The position numbers were made by a program, and so were the translations under genes. A model generated the notes under the pieces. It was given only the letters and a program-made list of their open reading frames with translations. It did no database searches and had not been told where the DNA came from. Below, piece after piece: positions 1 through 7,846 of a stretch of 64,000 nucleotides of DNA (position 1 is its first letter; the number at the start of each line of letters is the position of its first letter). This DNA is from Subsaxibacter sp. CAU 1640 (GTDB lineage: Bacteria; Bacteroidota; Bacteroidia; Flavobacteriales; Flavobacteriaceae). The stretch spans positions 372,001-436,000 of the forward strand of contig NZ_JALNMI010000005.1 in assembly GCF_023156585.1 (NCBI RefSeq), written 5' to 3'.

Positions 1-33
1 AGGGATAATTAAAATCATTGTAATATATTTTTG

Positions 34-67
34 ACTCCTTTCGACACTTCTCGAGAGGAGTTTTTTT
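34..67 (+). terminator. Intrinsic terminator upstream of ruvX
   Basis: Arms ACTCCTTTCGA (34-44) and TCGAGAGGAGT (51-61) pair over 11 bp with one T-G wobble around a 6-nt loop, followed at once by a run of seven T. It should end a + strand transcript arriving from outside the left edge. That makes ruvX the first gene of its own unit. Confidence 0.75.
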
Positions 68-71
68 ATAG

Positions 72-79
72 TATCTTTG
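72..79 (+). promoter_or_regulatory. Putative -7 element (TAnnTTTG) of ruvX
   Basis: TATCTTTG matches the Bacteroidetes primary sigma -7 consensus TAnnTTTG and lies 11 nt before the ruvX ATG. No convincing -33 TTTG is visible at the expected spacing, so the call rests on the -7 box and its position just after a terminator. Confidence 0.45.
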
Positions 80-90
80 AAAAAAAATGA

Positions 91-504
91 ATGGCAAGAT
101 TACTCGCTATAGATTACGGACTAAAACGTACAGGAATTGCAATAACTGATGAACTCCAAATCATCGCATCTGGCTTAACAACTGTAGATACAAAAGACCT
201 ATTGACTTTTTTGAAAGCCTATGTTTCTAAAGAAAATGTGGAGCTTTTTGTTATTGGCGAACCAAAACAAATGAACAATAAGGTTTCTGAAAGCGAGCCA
301 GCCATTCTAGCATTTATGGAAAAACTTTCTAAATCGATTCCAGAGATTCCCATTGCAAGGGTCGATGAACGTTTTACTTCTAAAATGGCATTTCAAACTA
401 TGATAGACAGCGGTTTGAAAAAGCAGCAACGACGCAACAAAGCGTTGGTTGATGAAATCAGTGCAACCATCATTCTTCAAAGTTATATGGCTTCACAAAG
501 CTGA
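91..504 (+). CDS. ruvX: Holliday junction resolvase-like RuvX/YqgF
   Basis: A 137-residue protein of the YqgF/RuvX family with an RNase H-like fold. It opens with LLAIDYGLKRTGIAITD, the family's first acidic strand (D8 and a glycine turn). VIGEPKQMN marks the middle of the fold, and VDERFTSKMA carries the conserved DERxTS-type segment. A late Asp (LVDEISATIIL) completes the usual set of acidic residues. Family members act in maturation of the 16S rRNA 5' end and have been proposed as alternative resolvases. Length is normal and the ATG is the first in frame. It lies 76 bp before def, a neighbour often seen in this family of bacteria. Confidence 0.93.
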   Translation: MARLLAIDYGLKRTGIAITDELQIIASGLTTVDTKDLLTFLKAYVSKENVELFVIGEPKQMNNKVSESEPAILAFMEKLSKSIPEIPIARVDERFTSKMAFQTMIDSGLKKQQRRNKALVDEISATIILQSYMASQS

Positions 505-551
505 TTTCTCAATCTTTTCTATGGAGTGAGCCAAAATCCTTGCAAGATTTG

Positions 552-559
552 TATTTTTG
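552..559 (+). promoter_or_regulatory. Putative -7 element of def
   Basis: TATTTTTG fits TAnnTTTG and ends 21 nt before the ATG at 581. It overlaps the upstream in-frame TTG at 557, so translation cannot sensibly begin there if this is the promoter. This helps fix the def start. Confidence 0.45.
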
Positions 560-580
560 CAACTCAAAATTTCAATGTTT

Positions 581-1171
581 ATGATTTTACCTATTGTCGC
601 TTATGGCGATGCTGTTTTAAGGAAAAAAGCCCAAGATATATCTGAAGATTATCCGAAATTGGAGGAGTTGATTGCCAATATGTATGAAACGATGTATGGC
701 GCTTATGGTGTTGGCTTGGCTGCTCCACAAATTGGCTTGCCTATTCGTTTATTTTTGGTCGATACAAGCCCTTTTGCTGAAGATGAAGACTTGACGGAAG
801 ATGAACAAAATAAACTAAAAGACTTTAAGCGTACATTCATAAATGCCAAAATTCTTGAAGAATCTGGTGATGAGTGGGCTTTTAATGAAGGCTGCTTGAG
901 TATTCCTGATGTTCGTGAAGATGTTTTTAGAAAGCCGGTCATTACAATACAATATCAAGATGAGAATTTTGTAACGCATACTGAAACCTTCGACGGACTC
1001 ATAGCTCGCGTCATTCAGCATGAATACGATCATATTGAAGGAATTTTATTCACCGATAAACTTTCAGCCTTTAAAAAGCGATTGATCAAGGGACGATTGG
1101 GAAATATTTCAAAAGGTAAAATAGATGTCGATTACAGAATGCGTTTTCCCGACATGAAAAAGAAACGTTAA
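581..1171 (+). CDS. def: Peptide deformylase
   Basis: Removes the formyl group from the N-terminal methionine of nascent proteins; a metal enzyme of the cytosol. The three family motifs are present in order: GVGLAAPQIG (motif 1, GxGxAAxQ), EGCLSIPD (motif 2, EGCLS, metal Cys) and QHEYDHIEG (motif 3, HExDH, two metal His and the catalytic Glu). At 196 residues it has normal length. I start at the ATG at 581 (MILPIVAYGD) because the frame upstream holds only a TTG at 557 and an ATG at 575, both too close to the -7 box at 552-559. An internal acidic insert around residues 60-80 (EDEDLTEDEQ) is common in flavobacterial copies. Confidence 0.96.
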   Translation: MILPIVAYGDAVLRKKAQDISEDYPKLEELIANMYETMYGAYGVGLAAPQIGLPIRLFLVDTSPFAEDEDLTEDEQNKLKDFKRTFINAKILEESGDEWAFNEGCLSIPDVREDVFRKPVITIQYQDENFVTHTETFDGLIARVIQHEYDHIEGILFTDKLSAFKKRLIKGRLGNISKGKIDVDYRMRFPDMKKKR

Positions 1172-1198
1172 AAATTAATCACAATTGAAGCAAACAAT

Positions 1199-1206
1199 TA
1201 TATTTG
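1199..1206 (+). promoter_or_regulatory. Putative -7 element of the DUF5606 gene
   Basis: TATATTTG matches TAnnTTTG, 25 nt before the ATG at 1232, in the 60-bp gap after def. No clear -33 box was found. Confidence 0.4.
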
Positions 1207-1231
1207 CTCACTTCAAACAAAAAAATATTTT

Positions 1232-1669
1232 ATGAGTTTAGACAAAATTCTTTCCATTTCTGGTAAACCAGGACTTTATAAAGTGGTTACACCTACACGC
1301 AGTGGTTTCGTTGCCGAATCTTTATTGGACAACAAACGTATAACAGTAAATGCACACAGCAATGTGAGCGTTTTGAGCGAAATTGCCGTGTACACTTTGA
1401 AGGAAGAATTGCCTTTGCGCGAAGTTTTCAAGAAAATCAAAACCAAAGAAAACGGTGAAGCCACGTCTATCAGCCATAAAGATGATAAAAGCGTACTGGA
1501 AGAATACTTCTTTGAAGTATTGCCAGATTACGACGAAGACCGCGTCTATCCAAGTGACATCAAAAAAATTGTACAGTGGTACAACTTGCTGCAAAAGCAC
1601 AACTTATTGAACGCTTTAGAAGAAGGTGCCGAAAATCAGGAAACTGAAGCTTCTTCTGAAGAAGAATAA
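1232..1669 (+). CDS. DUF5606 domain protein
   Basis: A 145-residue soluble protein of the DUF5606 family, which is confined mainly to Flavobacteriia and has no assigned function. Recognised from its start (SLDKILSISGKPGLYKVV) and from the following pattern of a small barrel-like domain (SGFVAESLLDNKR...NVSVLSEIAVYT) over residues 1-60. A charged middle (KTKENGEATSISH) and an acidic tail rich in Glu (residues 125-145) follow. No signal peptide or membrane segment. The place between def and mazG is a recurrent flavobacterial arrangement and suggests a housekeeping role, but none is visible in the sequence. Confidence 0.85.
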   Translation: MSLDKILSISGKPGLYKVVTPTRSGFVAESLLDNKRITVNAHSNVSVLSEIAVYTLKEELPLREVFKKIKTKENGEATSISHKDDKSVLEEYFFEVLPDYDEDRVYPSDIKKIVQWYNLLQKHNLLNALEEGAENQETEASSEEE

Positions 1670-1740
1670 TCTATCTTTTTTATTGATAAATTGTTTACAG
1701 AAACATCACAGTATGTCTTTCTGAACTCTTTCATTAGTCG

Positions 1741-1748
1741 TATTTTTG
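1741..1748 (+). promoter_or_regulatory. Putative -7 element of mazG
   Basis: TATTTTTG matches TAnnTTTG and ends 18 nt before the mazG ATG at 1767. No -33 TTTG at normal spacing is evident. Confidence 0.4.
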
Positions 1749-1766
1749 GAGTCTTGAACCAAGAAT

Positions 1767-2543
1767 ATGACTGATAAAACACAACAACTTAAGGCATTTG
1801 AGAGATTGCTCATTATTATGGATGAGCTTCGTGCACAGTGTCCGTGGGACAAAAAACAGACCATAGAAACACTTCGACATTTAACGATTGAAGAGGTGTA
1901 TGAATTGGGTGATGCTATTTTGGACAATGATTTAGATGAGGTCAAGAAAGAGCTTGGTGATCTACTGTTGCATATTGTGTTCTACTCCAAAATAGGAAGT
2001 GAAACCAATGCTTTCGATATGGCTGATGTTTGTAACACCATTTCTGATAAATTAATTGAACGCCATCCTCATATTTATGGAGATGTGAGCGTGAATGATG
2101 AAGAAGACGTCAAACGGAATTGGGAACAAATTAAGCTCAAAGAGAAAGGAAAAAAAAGCGTGTTACAAGGAGTGCCGAAAAGTCTGCCAGCAATGGTGAA
2201 GGCGAATCGTATTCAGGACAAAGCCGCTGGTGTTGGTTTTGATTGGGAAGCACCGAATCAAGTTTGGGAAAAAGTGGAGGAGGAGTTGCAGGAATTTAAA
2301 GAAGAGGCTGATGCCCAAAACCGTGATAGGATGGAAAGCGAATTTGGCGATGTGCTATTTTCGCTGATTAATTATGCTCGGTTTTTAAAGATAAATCCAG
2401 AAAATGCTTTGGAACGTACCAATAAAAAATTCATAAAGAGATTTCAATATCTTGAATCAAAAGCAAAGGAGTTAGATAAGAAATTATCGGATATGACGTT
2501 GACCGAGATGGATGTCTTCTGGAATGAAGCAAAAAACATTTAA
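1767..2543 (+). CDS. mazG: Nucleoside triphosphate pyrophosphohydrolase MazG
   Basis: Hydrolyses NTPs and dNTPs to NMP and pyrophosphate, clearing abnormal nucleotides and, in E. coli, modulating ppGpp. At 258 residues it is the full-length, two-domain form. The N-terminal MazG domain has the signature LRAQCPWDKKQTIETLRHLT followed by EEVYELGDAI and ELGDLLLHIVFYSKIG, which supply the E-x2-E and E-x2-D metal ligands. The second domain repeats the pattern (KVEEELQEFKEE, then SEFGDVLFSLINYARFL). The stop is followed by the gene-free hairpin region at 2544-2881. Confidence 0.96.
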   Translation: MTDKTQQLKAFERLLIIMDELRAQCPWDKKQTIETLRHLTIEEVYELGDAILDNDLDEVKKELGDLLLHIVFYSKIGSETNAFDMADVCNTISDKLIERHPHIYGDVSVNDEEDVKRNWEQIKLKEKGKKSVLQGVPKSLPAMVKANRIQDKAAGVGFDWEAPNQVWEKVEEELQEFKEEADAQNRDRMESEFGDVLFSLINYARFLKINPENALERTNKKFIKRFQYLESKAKELDKKLSDMTLTEMDVFWNEAKNI

Positions 2544-2757
2544 AATTTTATTTTTGAACAAATTGAATTTCAGTGCTTTGATTTGTTTGAATAAAAAAAA
2601 TGAAGATTTTTTTATAGTTGGTAATCCAAACTTGTAAGACGATACGTATATAAGATATAATGAAACTAGCTTTAGTTTCATAATCATAAGTAGGTAATCT
2701 TAATTTTATTTTAAGCGGTAATAGTTAAGATTAAAAATTTAGTTTAGTTAGGGGTCA

Positions 2758-2796
2758 AAATCCCATTCACCAATGGTGGATGGGATTTGATTTTAT
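2758..2796 (+). terminator. Hairpin terminator downstream of mazG
   Basis: Arms AAATCCCATTCACCA (2758-2772) and TGGTGGATGGGATTT (2774-2788) are complementary over 15 bp with one G-T wobble, giving a long stem with a tight loop, then a T-rich tail. It lies 215 bp past the mazG stop, which is far for that gene. It may instead end a separate RNA. Confidence 0.65.
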
Positions 2797-2820
2797 AGCT
2801 ATTTCATAATTGAATACAGC

Positions 2821-2850
2821 AAAAAAAGAAGCTGCTTTGTTGGCAACTTC
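2821..2850 (-). terminator. Intrinsic terminator of the DUF349 gene
   Basis: Read on the - strand, GAAGTTGC (2850-2843) pairs with GCAGCTTC (2835-2828), with one wobble and a 7-nt loop, followed by seven T. It begins 31 bp after the DUF349 stop codon. Confidence 0.8.
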
Positions 2851-2881
2851 TCTTCATAATAAGGTATAAAAATCTTGTGTC

Positions 2882-4933
2882 TTATTCGTAAAGCTCTTTA
2901 ACTTTCTTTAGCTTTTCTTCCCAAACAGCTAGATTTTCTTTGTGAGATTCAATGCTCTTCAACACATTTTTTACAAGTGGATTTGTTTCATCCACATTTG
3001 AAAAGAATTGAAGATTGTTTTCCAATTGATTGATTTCGCTTTTTGCCTCATCAATTTTCTTACGGATGAAATTGTGCTCATTGTCTAACAATCGTGTATC
3101 ATCAGGCTGGGCAAGATGCTCTAGTTTGTTTTCAAATTTGATCATTTCAACTTCAGACTTGTCCATTTTTAAACTACTGAATAGATTATCCAAAGTTTTA
3201 TTGAATTTGCCTTCTATAAAGCGTTTGTTAAAAGGCACTTGCCCGAGAGATTTCCACTCTTCGATTTTAGATTTGATGGTTTCAACATCTGCTTCAGCAT
3301 TTCCTGATAATTTCAAGTCCTTCAATGAATCCAAAAGCTTATTCTTCTTATCAAAGGCGTCATATTGCTCCTGATTTTCCGCTTTTCTTTCGGCGTGAAC
3401 TTGGTCAAAATAATGATTACAAGCGGCCTTAAAACGGTTCCAAATCTTGTCGCTATCTTTTCTAGGAACATGACCAATCGTTTTCCAATCAGCCTGAATT
3501 TTCTTCATCAAAGGTGTGACAGTTTCAAAATCTTTACTGTCTTTGTTGTCTTCAGCAATTTTGATGAGGTCTAGTTTCTTTTGTAAATTATCGTATTGAT
3601 CTTTCTTTAAGTTTTTGTAGAAACCATTTTTCTTTCTATTGAAAGTTCTAACAGCAGTCTTGAATTTAGACCAAGTTTCTTCATTGACTTTTATCGGAAC
3701 TTTTCCAGCCTTGAAGAAATCTTGACGCAACTCTTCAATTTTTCTAATTTTCTTTTGCCATGCTTGGTGTGAGTTGGCATCGTCTTTTGCAATGTCATCA
3801 ATCTTGGCAATGATTTCTTCTTTCTTCACCAAATTCTCTTCATGGATTTGGTCAATATTTGCAAAATATGCCTGACGCTTGTCATGTATCGCCTTGGTCG
3901 CATTGCTGAATCGTTCCCAGATATCCTCACGATGCTCTCTGTCCACGGGACCTAAATCCTCTTTCCACATTTTGTGCAAAACTTGCAACTCTCTGAAAGC
4001 TCTATTGGTATTGTCATCTTGGGCCAACTCTTCAGCTCGCTCAATGATTTTAAGCTTTTGCTCTAGATTGTGCTTGAAATCCATATCGCGCAAATCGCGA
4101 TTAAGATGTAAAAAGTCATAGAAAATCTCTACATGATGATGGTACGAATTCCAAGCATTGTTATACTTATCTCTTGGAATAGGCCCAGCATTTCTCCATC
4201 GTTCCTGTAAATCCTTGAAGTGTTTATAGGTGGTATTTATGTTCTCTTCGACATTTATCAAACCTTTGATTTCTTCAATGATTTCGAGCCTATTTTCAAG
4301 ATTTAACTTGAGGTTAGATTCCAATGCTTTGTAATAAGCATTCAGGTTTTTTCTATAGTCGTTGTAAAGTGAATTAAAGCGTTTTTTGACAGGGCTGGTA
4401 AAATAGAAATCGATTTCATTGCCACCATCTGCCAAAAAATCTTCTTTTTTCTCTTCCAGAATTTCAGAAAACTTGGCATTAAATTCTGATTTTATTTCAT
4501 CTACATGAGATTTAATGGTTTGAACCTTTTTGTTTTTCAATAGACCTTCAAATTCATCAGCCAATTGCTCCAAAGACATTGAATGGTAATCTTTATCTTC
4601 CAAAGCATGTCTATCTACATTGTCTGTATCTTCAGCGTCTTCTGCGTTGGCTTCATCAATCTCATCAACATGATTTTTTACCTTTTTTGGAGTGTCTTCA
4701 GCGTCATTAGATGAGCTTTCAGATGCGTCAACTACCGATTCTTTGGCTTCATCGTTAGATTCAGTTTCATCTACAACTGGAGATTCTTCTGAATTTTGTT
4801 GAGCTTCTTGCTCATTTAATGTTGCTTTATTTTTGTGATCAACATTTAAGGGTTCAGAAGGTTGTAAGATCTTTTCAGAAGAGTCATCATTCTGCTTTCC
4901 GTCTGCATTCTGCAGGTTATCATTCTCTGACAT
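2882..4933 (-). CDS. DUF349 repeat protein
   Basis: A 683-residue acidic, helical protein. Residues 1 to about 125 are low-complexity and rich in Asp, Glu and Ser. About five DUF349 repeats follow, each about 70-75 residues and recognisable by a W...GxVPr...W..F pattern: RWRNAGPIPRDKYNNAW, MWKEDLGPVDREHREDIW, FFKAGKVPIKVNEETW, DWKTIGHVPRKDSDKIW and EWKSLGQVPFNKRF. The tail is predicted coiled coil. No signal peptide. Function is unknown; DUF349 proteins are widespread in Bacteroidetes. I start at the ATG at 4933 (MSENDNLQ) rather than the more upstream in-frame codon at 4984, because the extra 17 residues look unrelated to the acidic domain. It is transcribed alone, with its own terminator. 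Confidence 0.9.
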   Translation of the reverse strand: MSENDNLQNADGKQNDDSSEKILQPSEPLNVDHKNKATLNEQEAQQNSEESPVVDETESNDEAKESVVDASESSSNDAEDTPKKVKNHVDEIDEANAEDAEDTDNVDRHALEDKDYHSMSLEQLADEFEGLLKNKKVQTIKSHVDEIKSEFNAKFSEILEEKKEDFLADGGNEIDFYFTSPVKKRFNSLYNDYRKNLNAYYKALESNLKLNLENRLEIIEEIKGLINVEENINTTYKHFKDLQERWRNAGPIPRDKYNNAWNSYHHHVEIFYDFLHLNRDLRDMDFKHNLEQKLKIIERAEELAQDDNTNRAFRELQVLHKMWKEDLGPVDREHREDIWERFSNATKAIHDKRQAYFANIDQIHEENLVKKEEIIAKIDDIAKDDANSHQAWQKKIRKIEELRQDFFKAGKVPIKVNEETWSKFKTAVRTFNRKKNGFYKNLKKDQYDNLQKKLDLIKIAEDNKDSKDFETVTPLMKKIQADWKTIGHVPRKDSDKIWNRFKAACNHYFDQVHAERKAENQEQYDAFDKKNKLLDSLKDLKLSGNAEADVETIKSKIEEWKSLGQVPFNKRFIEGKFNKTLDNLFSSLKMDKSEVEMIKFENKLEHLAQPDDTRLLDNEHNFIRKKIDEAKSEINQLENNLQFFSNVDETNPLVKNVLKSIESHKENLAVWEEKLKKVKELYE

Positions 4934-5023
4934 TTTTGCAATGTTTTGGTTCAAATTTTCATTAAAGGCTAAAGATACTAACAACTCATTAGATTACAAA
5001 GCGAAAACCATATTTGAAGGCGT

Positions 5024-5761
5024 TCAGGCCATGCTCCATATCTCCCAAGCCTTATCAGCTTGTAGTTCAAGCATCTTGAAGCCATTGGTGATGGTTGCTC
5101 CTTTTATTTCGCCACAGATTAGAAATTTTGTTTGTATCGGATTGTAAATTAAGTCATAAAGAATATGTTCTTTCGTAACGGCATCATAAGGGATGTCTGG
5201 ACACTCATTGACATTAGGATGTGTGCCAACTGGTGTACAATTGATGATTATTTGGTGAGATTTAATAATGTCTTCGTTAAGGTCTTTATAAGTGAATTTA
5301 GTTTCACTATTTGCATTCCTTGAAACGAAATCAAATGGAATCTTAAGTTGTTTTAGAGCATATGCTACACCTTTTGAAGCTCCACCAGTTCCAAGAATCA
5401 ATGCTTTTCGATGATGGTGATTAATTAAAGGTTGTAATGATTTTTCAAAGCCATAACAATCGGTGTTATAGCCTTTCAGTTTTCCTGATGAATCAATTTT
5501 TATTGTGTTTACAGCGCCTATTTCTTTAGCAACATCATTCAGTTCATCTAGATAAGGAATGATACTTTCTTTATATGGAATTGTAACATTCAATCCTAAC
5601 AAATTTGGATTGTTTTTTAGGATCGATGGGAATTGTGAAACGTCCTGAATGTCAAAATTTTCATAGGAATAATCGAGCTCATCATTTTCAAATTTGGCCG
5701 TAAAGTGGGTTTTTGAAAATGAATACGAAATGTTTTTGCCTATCAATCCGAAGTTAGGCAT
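5024..5761 (-). CDS. aroE: Shikimate dehydrogenase
   Basis: Reduces 3-dehydroshikimate to shikimate with NADPH, step four of the aromatic amino acid pathway. At 245 residues it is a short-type enzyme. The substrate-side motif is SYSFSKTHF near residue 12. The catalytic Lys lies in LNVTIPYKESIIPYLDE (about residue 65). GYNTDCYGF supplies the conserved Asn-Thr-Asp. The dinucleotide loop is LGTGGASKGVAYAL (about residue 125), followed by INCTPVGTHP and a final QADKAWEIW. The start overlaps the end of the upstream DUF368 gene by 8 bp, so the two are probably translated together. Confidence 0.96.
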   Translation of the reverse strand: MPNFGLIGKNISYSFSKTHFTAKFENDELDYSYENFDIQDVSQFPSILKNNPNLLGLNVTIPYKESIIPYLDELNDVAKEIGAVNTIKIDSSGKLKGYNTDCYGFEKSLQPLINHHHRKALILGTGGASKGVAYALKQLKIPFDFVSRNANSETKFTYKDLNEDIIKSHQIIINCTPVGTHPNVNECPDIPYDAVTKEHILYDLIYNPIQTKFLICGEIKGATITNGFKMLELQADKAWEIWSMA

Positions 5762-6773
5762 TCAATTTTCTAGTTTTTTGACCATACCATTCCAAAGCTA
5801 ACACTATCAGAATTCCTAATGCAATATAAGCAATTGCATAATAGGTTTCACTATTCAGTTGAGGAATAAATCTTTCGTAATTAGAAACAATTTTAGAGCC
5901 AGTTGAATCATATTGAAAATCTCCACTTTCTGAAAGCTTATAAATGGTCTTTTTCCATGGCCAAACAACACCAAGACTGCCAACGATAAAACCGATGATG
6001 GCAGAAATAGTGACATTTTTGTGATGTTTGAGAATATAGCTCAATATATGTGAGAAGGAAACCAAACCGGTAACAGAACCAAGTGTGAAAACCACTAACA
6101 CCTTAAGCAATCTTATCCTGACAGGATTATGAATGAACTCAAAATTTCCAACCATAATTTCATAGAATGTATCCGAAAGTGCATTGACAGAATCTACCAA
6201 CAGCAACACGTAGTTACCAAGCAAAATTAGAATGAAAGAACCTGAAAAACCTGGTAAAGTCATCCCAGAAACGCTGATAATACCGCAAAAAAACACGAAC
6301 CATAAATTGTCATTTTCTTTTGCTGGATCTAGAAAACTGATTCCGATTCCAATAAGCACACCAATAATAAGCGAGCAAACAGTCTTGTAATTCCATACTT
6401 TAAAATCTTTGTTGATGTAGTAAATAGAGCCAATAATCATCCCAAAAAACATACTCCAAACATAGAGTTCATTGGTCTTCAGAAAATAATCGAGAATTTT
6501 TGAAACACTGAAATAGCTTACAACCATTCCAAAAAACAAAAGACCCAAGAAACGTCCATTGATATAATTGACAAAGGATTTAAAACGTCCGTTGAAAAGT
6601 AGTTTAAAAGCAGTTTTATTGACTTTCTGAAGAGAATAGATAAATTCTTCATAAAAGCCTGCTACAAATGCCACCACACCACCAGATACACCTGGAACTT
6701 TATTTGCGGCACCCATTCCAAGTCCTTTAATGACTAGAAAAAATCTGTCCGCAAATGTTCTTGTGCTTTGCAT
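5754..6773 (-). CDS. DUF368 (PopT-type) membrane transporter, copy 2
   Basis: A 339-residue multi-pass membrane protein of the DUF368 family. Signatures are GLGMGAANKVPGVSGGVVAF (residues 17-36) followed by GFYEEF, and a second copy of the half-site in LPGFSGSFILILLGNYV (about residue 175). This inverted-repeat logic is typical of the family. DUF368 proteins (PopT) have been shown in other bacteria to return undecaprenyl phosphate across the cytoplasmic membrane for reuse in envelope synthesis; I infer the same role. It lies 1 bp after its paralogue at 6775-7695 and overlaps aroE. Divergence from that paralogue is large, so this is an old duplication. Confidence 0.88.
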   Translation of the reverse strand: MQSTRTFADRFFLVIKGLGMGAANKVPGVSGGVVAFVAGFYEEFIYSLQKVNKTAFKLLFNGRFKSFVNYINGRFLGLLFFGMVVSYFSVSKILDYFLKTNELYVWSMFFGMIIGSIYYINKDFKVWNYKTVCSLIIGVLIGIGISFLDPAKENDNLWFVFFCGIISVSGMTLPGFSGSFILILLGNYVLLLVDSVNALSDTFYEIMVGNFEFIHNPVRIRLLKVLVVFTLGSVTGLVSFSHILSYILKHHKNVTISAIIGFIVGSLGVVWPWKKTIYKLSESGDFQYDSTGSKIVSNYERFIPQLNSETYYAIAYIALGILIVLALEWYGQKTRKLNA

Positions 6774-6774
6774 T

Positions 6775-7695
6775 TTAGTTCTTTTTGGCTCCTAATTTCT
6801 CGAGTATGAAAATAGTCAAAAAACCAGCCAACATCAAGCAAATGGCAAAAGTTAGTTGCGGGTCGCCTTTATAGTTAAAAGGAGCGATACTTTTCTCAAC
6901 CAATGGAATATCTATACCTGCTGAATCTTTTCTCCAGGTCAAAACACGTTTCCATGGCCAAATTTTATTGAGAGAACCAAAAATAAATCCAGTCAATAAA
7001 GCTAGGGTAATATTATGGTAATTTTTAAATAGCCATTTTAAAATATGGCTGAAGCTTAAAATGCCAACCAAAGCGCCAGTTGCAAAAATGAGGATTTTCT
7101 TAAAATCAAAATCATGAAGTGCATCGCTCAAAGTTTTGTACGCACCAAGAATAACAAGGATGAAAGCTCCGGAAATTCCGGGTAATATCATCGCACAAAT
7201 GGCCAAAGCTCCCGCAAAAAACAAAAACAGAGAACTATCACTGTCTGCCATAGATGGTAGTTGAGAAATGTAATAAGCGGCTATGGTCCCAAACAAAAAC
7301 ATTATGATGGTGGCGATATTCCATTTTGTTATTTGCTTACCTACAAAATAAACACTGGCTACTATCAATCCAAAAAAGAACGACCATATCAAAACGGGAT
7401 GATTTTCAATCAGATATTTTGCCAATCGCATAAAAGACACAAAACTTATGAGAATTCCAGTAACAAGAGCCAACAGAAAATTAGCGTTCAGTTGTGTCCA
7501 AAAAGCCTTGACACCATGAATTTTTAAAGTTTTGAAAAGTGATAAATTGATACCACTTATTGTGGAAATTAATTCTTCATAAATACCAGAAATGAAAGCA
7601 ATCGTACCTCCGGAAACACCAGGAACGGCATCCGCAGCTCCCATAGCAATGCCTTTGAGGGAAATAATTGCATAATCTGTAAAACGTCTTTGCAT
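6775..7695 (-). CDS. DUF368 (PopT-type) membrane transporter, copy 1
   Basis: A 306-residue membrane protein, first gene of a three-gene unit with the second DUF368 copy and aroE. It has the canonical N-terminal signature IAMGAADAVPGVSGGTIAF (about residues 16-34), then SGIYEELI, and the second half-site LPGISGAFILVILGAYKTL (about residue 170). Eight or so hydrophobic segments are visible. The two motifs are closer to the family consensus than those of copy 2, which reads AANKVPG. By family it should move polyprenyl phosphate lipid carriers. Why two copies are kept together is not evident. Confidence 0.9.
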   Translation of the reverse strand: MQRRFTDYAIISLKGIAMGAADAVPGVSGGTIAFISGIYEELISTISGINLSLFKTLKIHGVKAFWTQLNANFLLALVTGILISFVSFMRLAKYLIENHPVLIWSFFFGLIVASVYFVGKQITKWNIATIIMFLFGTIAAYYISQLPSMADSDSSLFLFFAGALAICAMILPGISGAFILVILGAYKTLSDALHDFDFKKILIFATGALVGILSFSHILKWLFKNYHNITLALLTGFIFGSLNKIWPWKRVLTWRKDSAGIDIPLVEKSIAPFNYKGDPQLTFAICLMLAGFLTIFILEKLGAKKN

Positions 7696-7846
7696 TGTTA
7701 TAAAATAAGAACGCTAAAGGTATGTAATTTTGTGAGATTTATTTGATGAGATAGCTGTATTGTTTCCTAAAGCAATCTACTTATAGAAAGCATAACACAA
7801 TACAATAAAATTTGTTGCGAGTTTGAAACACAAAAATTATGATGAG

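Larger units (their letters stand above)
2544..2881. other. Gene-free, hairpin-rich intergenic region
   Basis: This 338-bp stretch between the converging mazG and DUF349 genes has no credible reading frame. It holds four inverted repeats. A perfect 9-bp stem with a 4-nt loop lies at 2660-2681 (ATGAAACTA/TAGTTTCAT). Perfect 9-bp arms TAATCTTAA/TTAAGATTA lie at 2695-2703 and 2725-2733. A strong 15-bp hairpin lies at 2758-2788 and the terminator of the opposite gene at 2821-2850. The first three sit in a row on the + strand and could form a small structured RNA ending at 2788. No convincing promoter was found for it. They may simply be the mazG 3' untranslated region. Confidence 0.5.

Noticed and set aside
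26-33. TATTTTTG as a promoter just inside the left edge
   Set aside because: It is directly followed by an intrinsic terminator at 34-67, so a transcript from it would end at once. It is more likely the 3' end of an upstream gene's region.
4934-4984. More upstream start of the DUF349 protein (17 extra residues)
   Set aside because: The next ATG at 4933 begins the acidic, Ser-rich domain. The extra residues share no character with it and shorten the gap to aroE.
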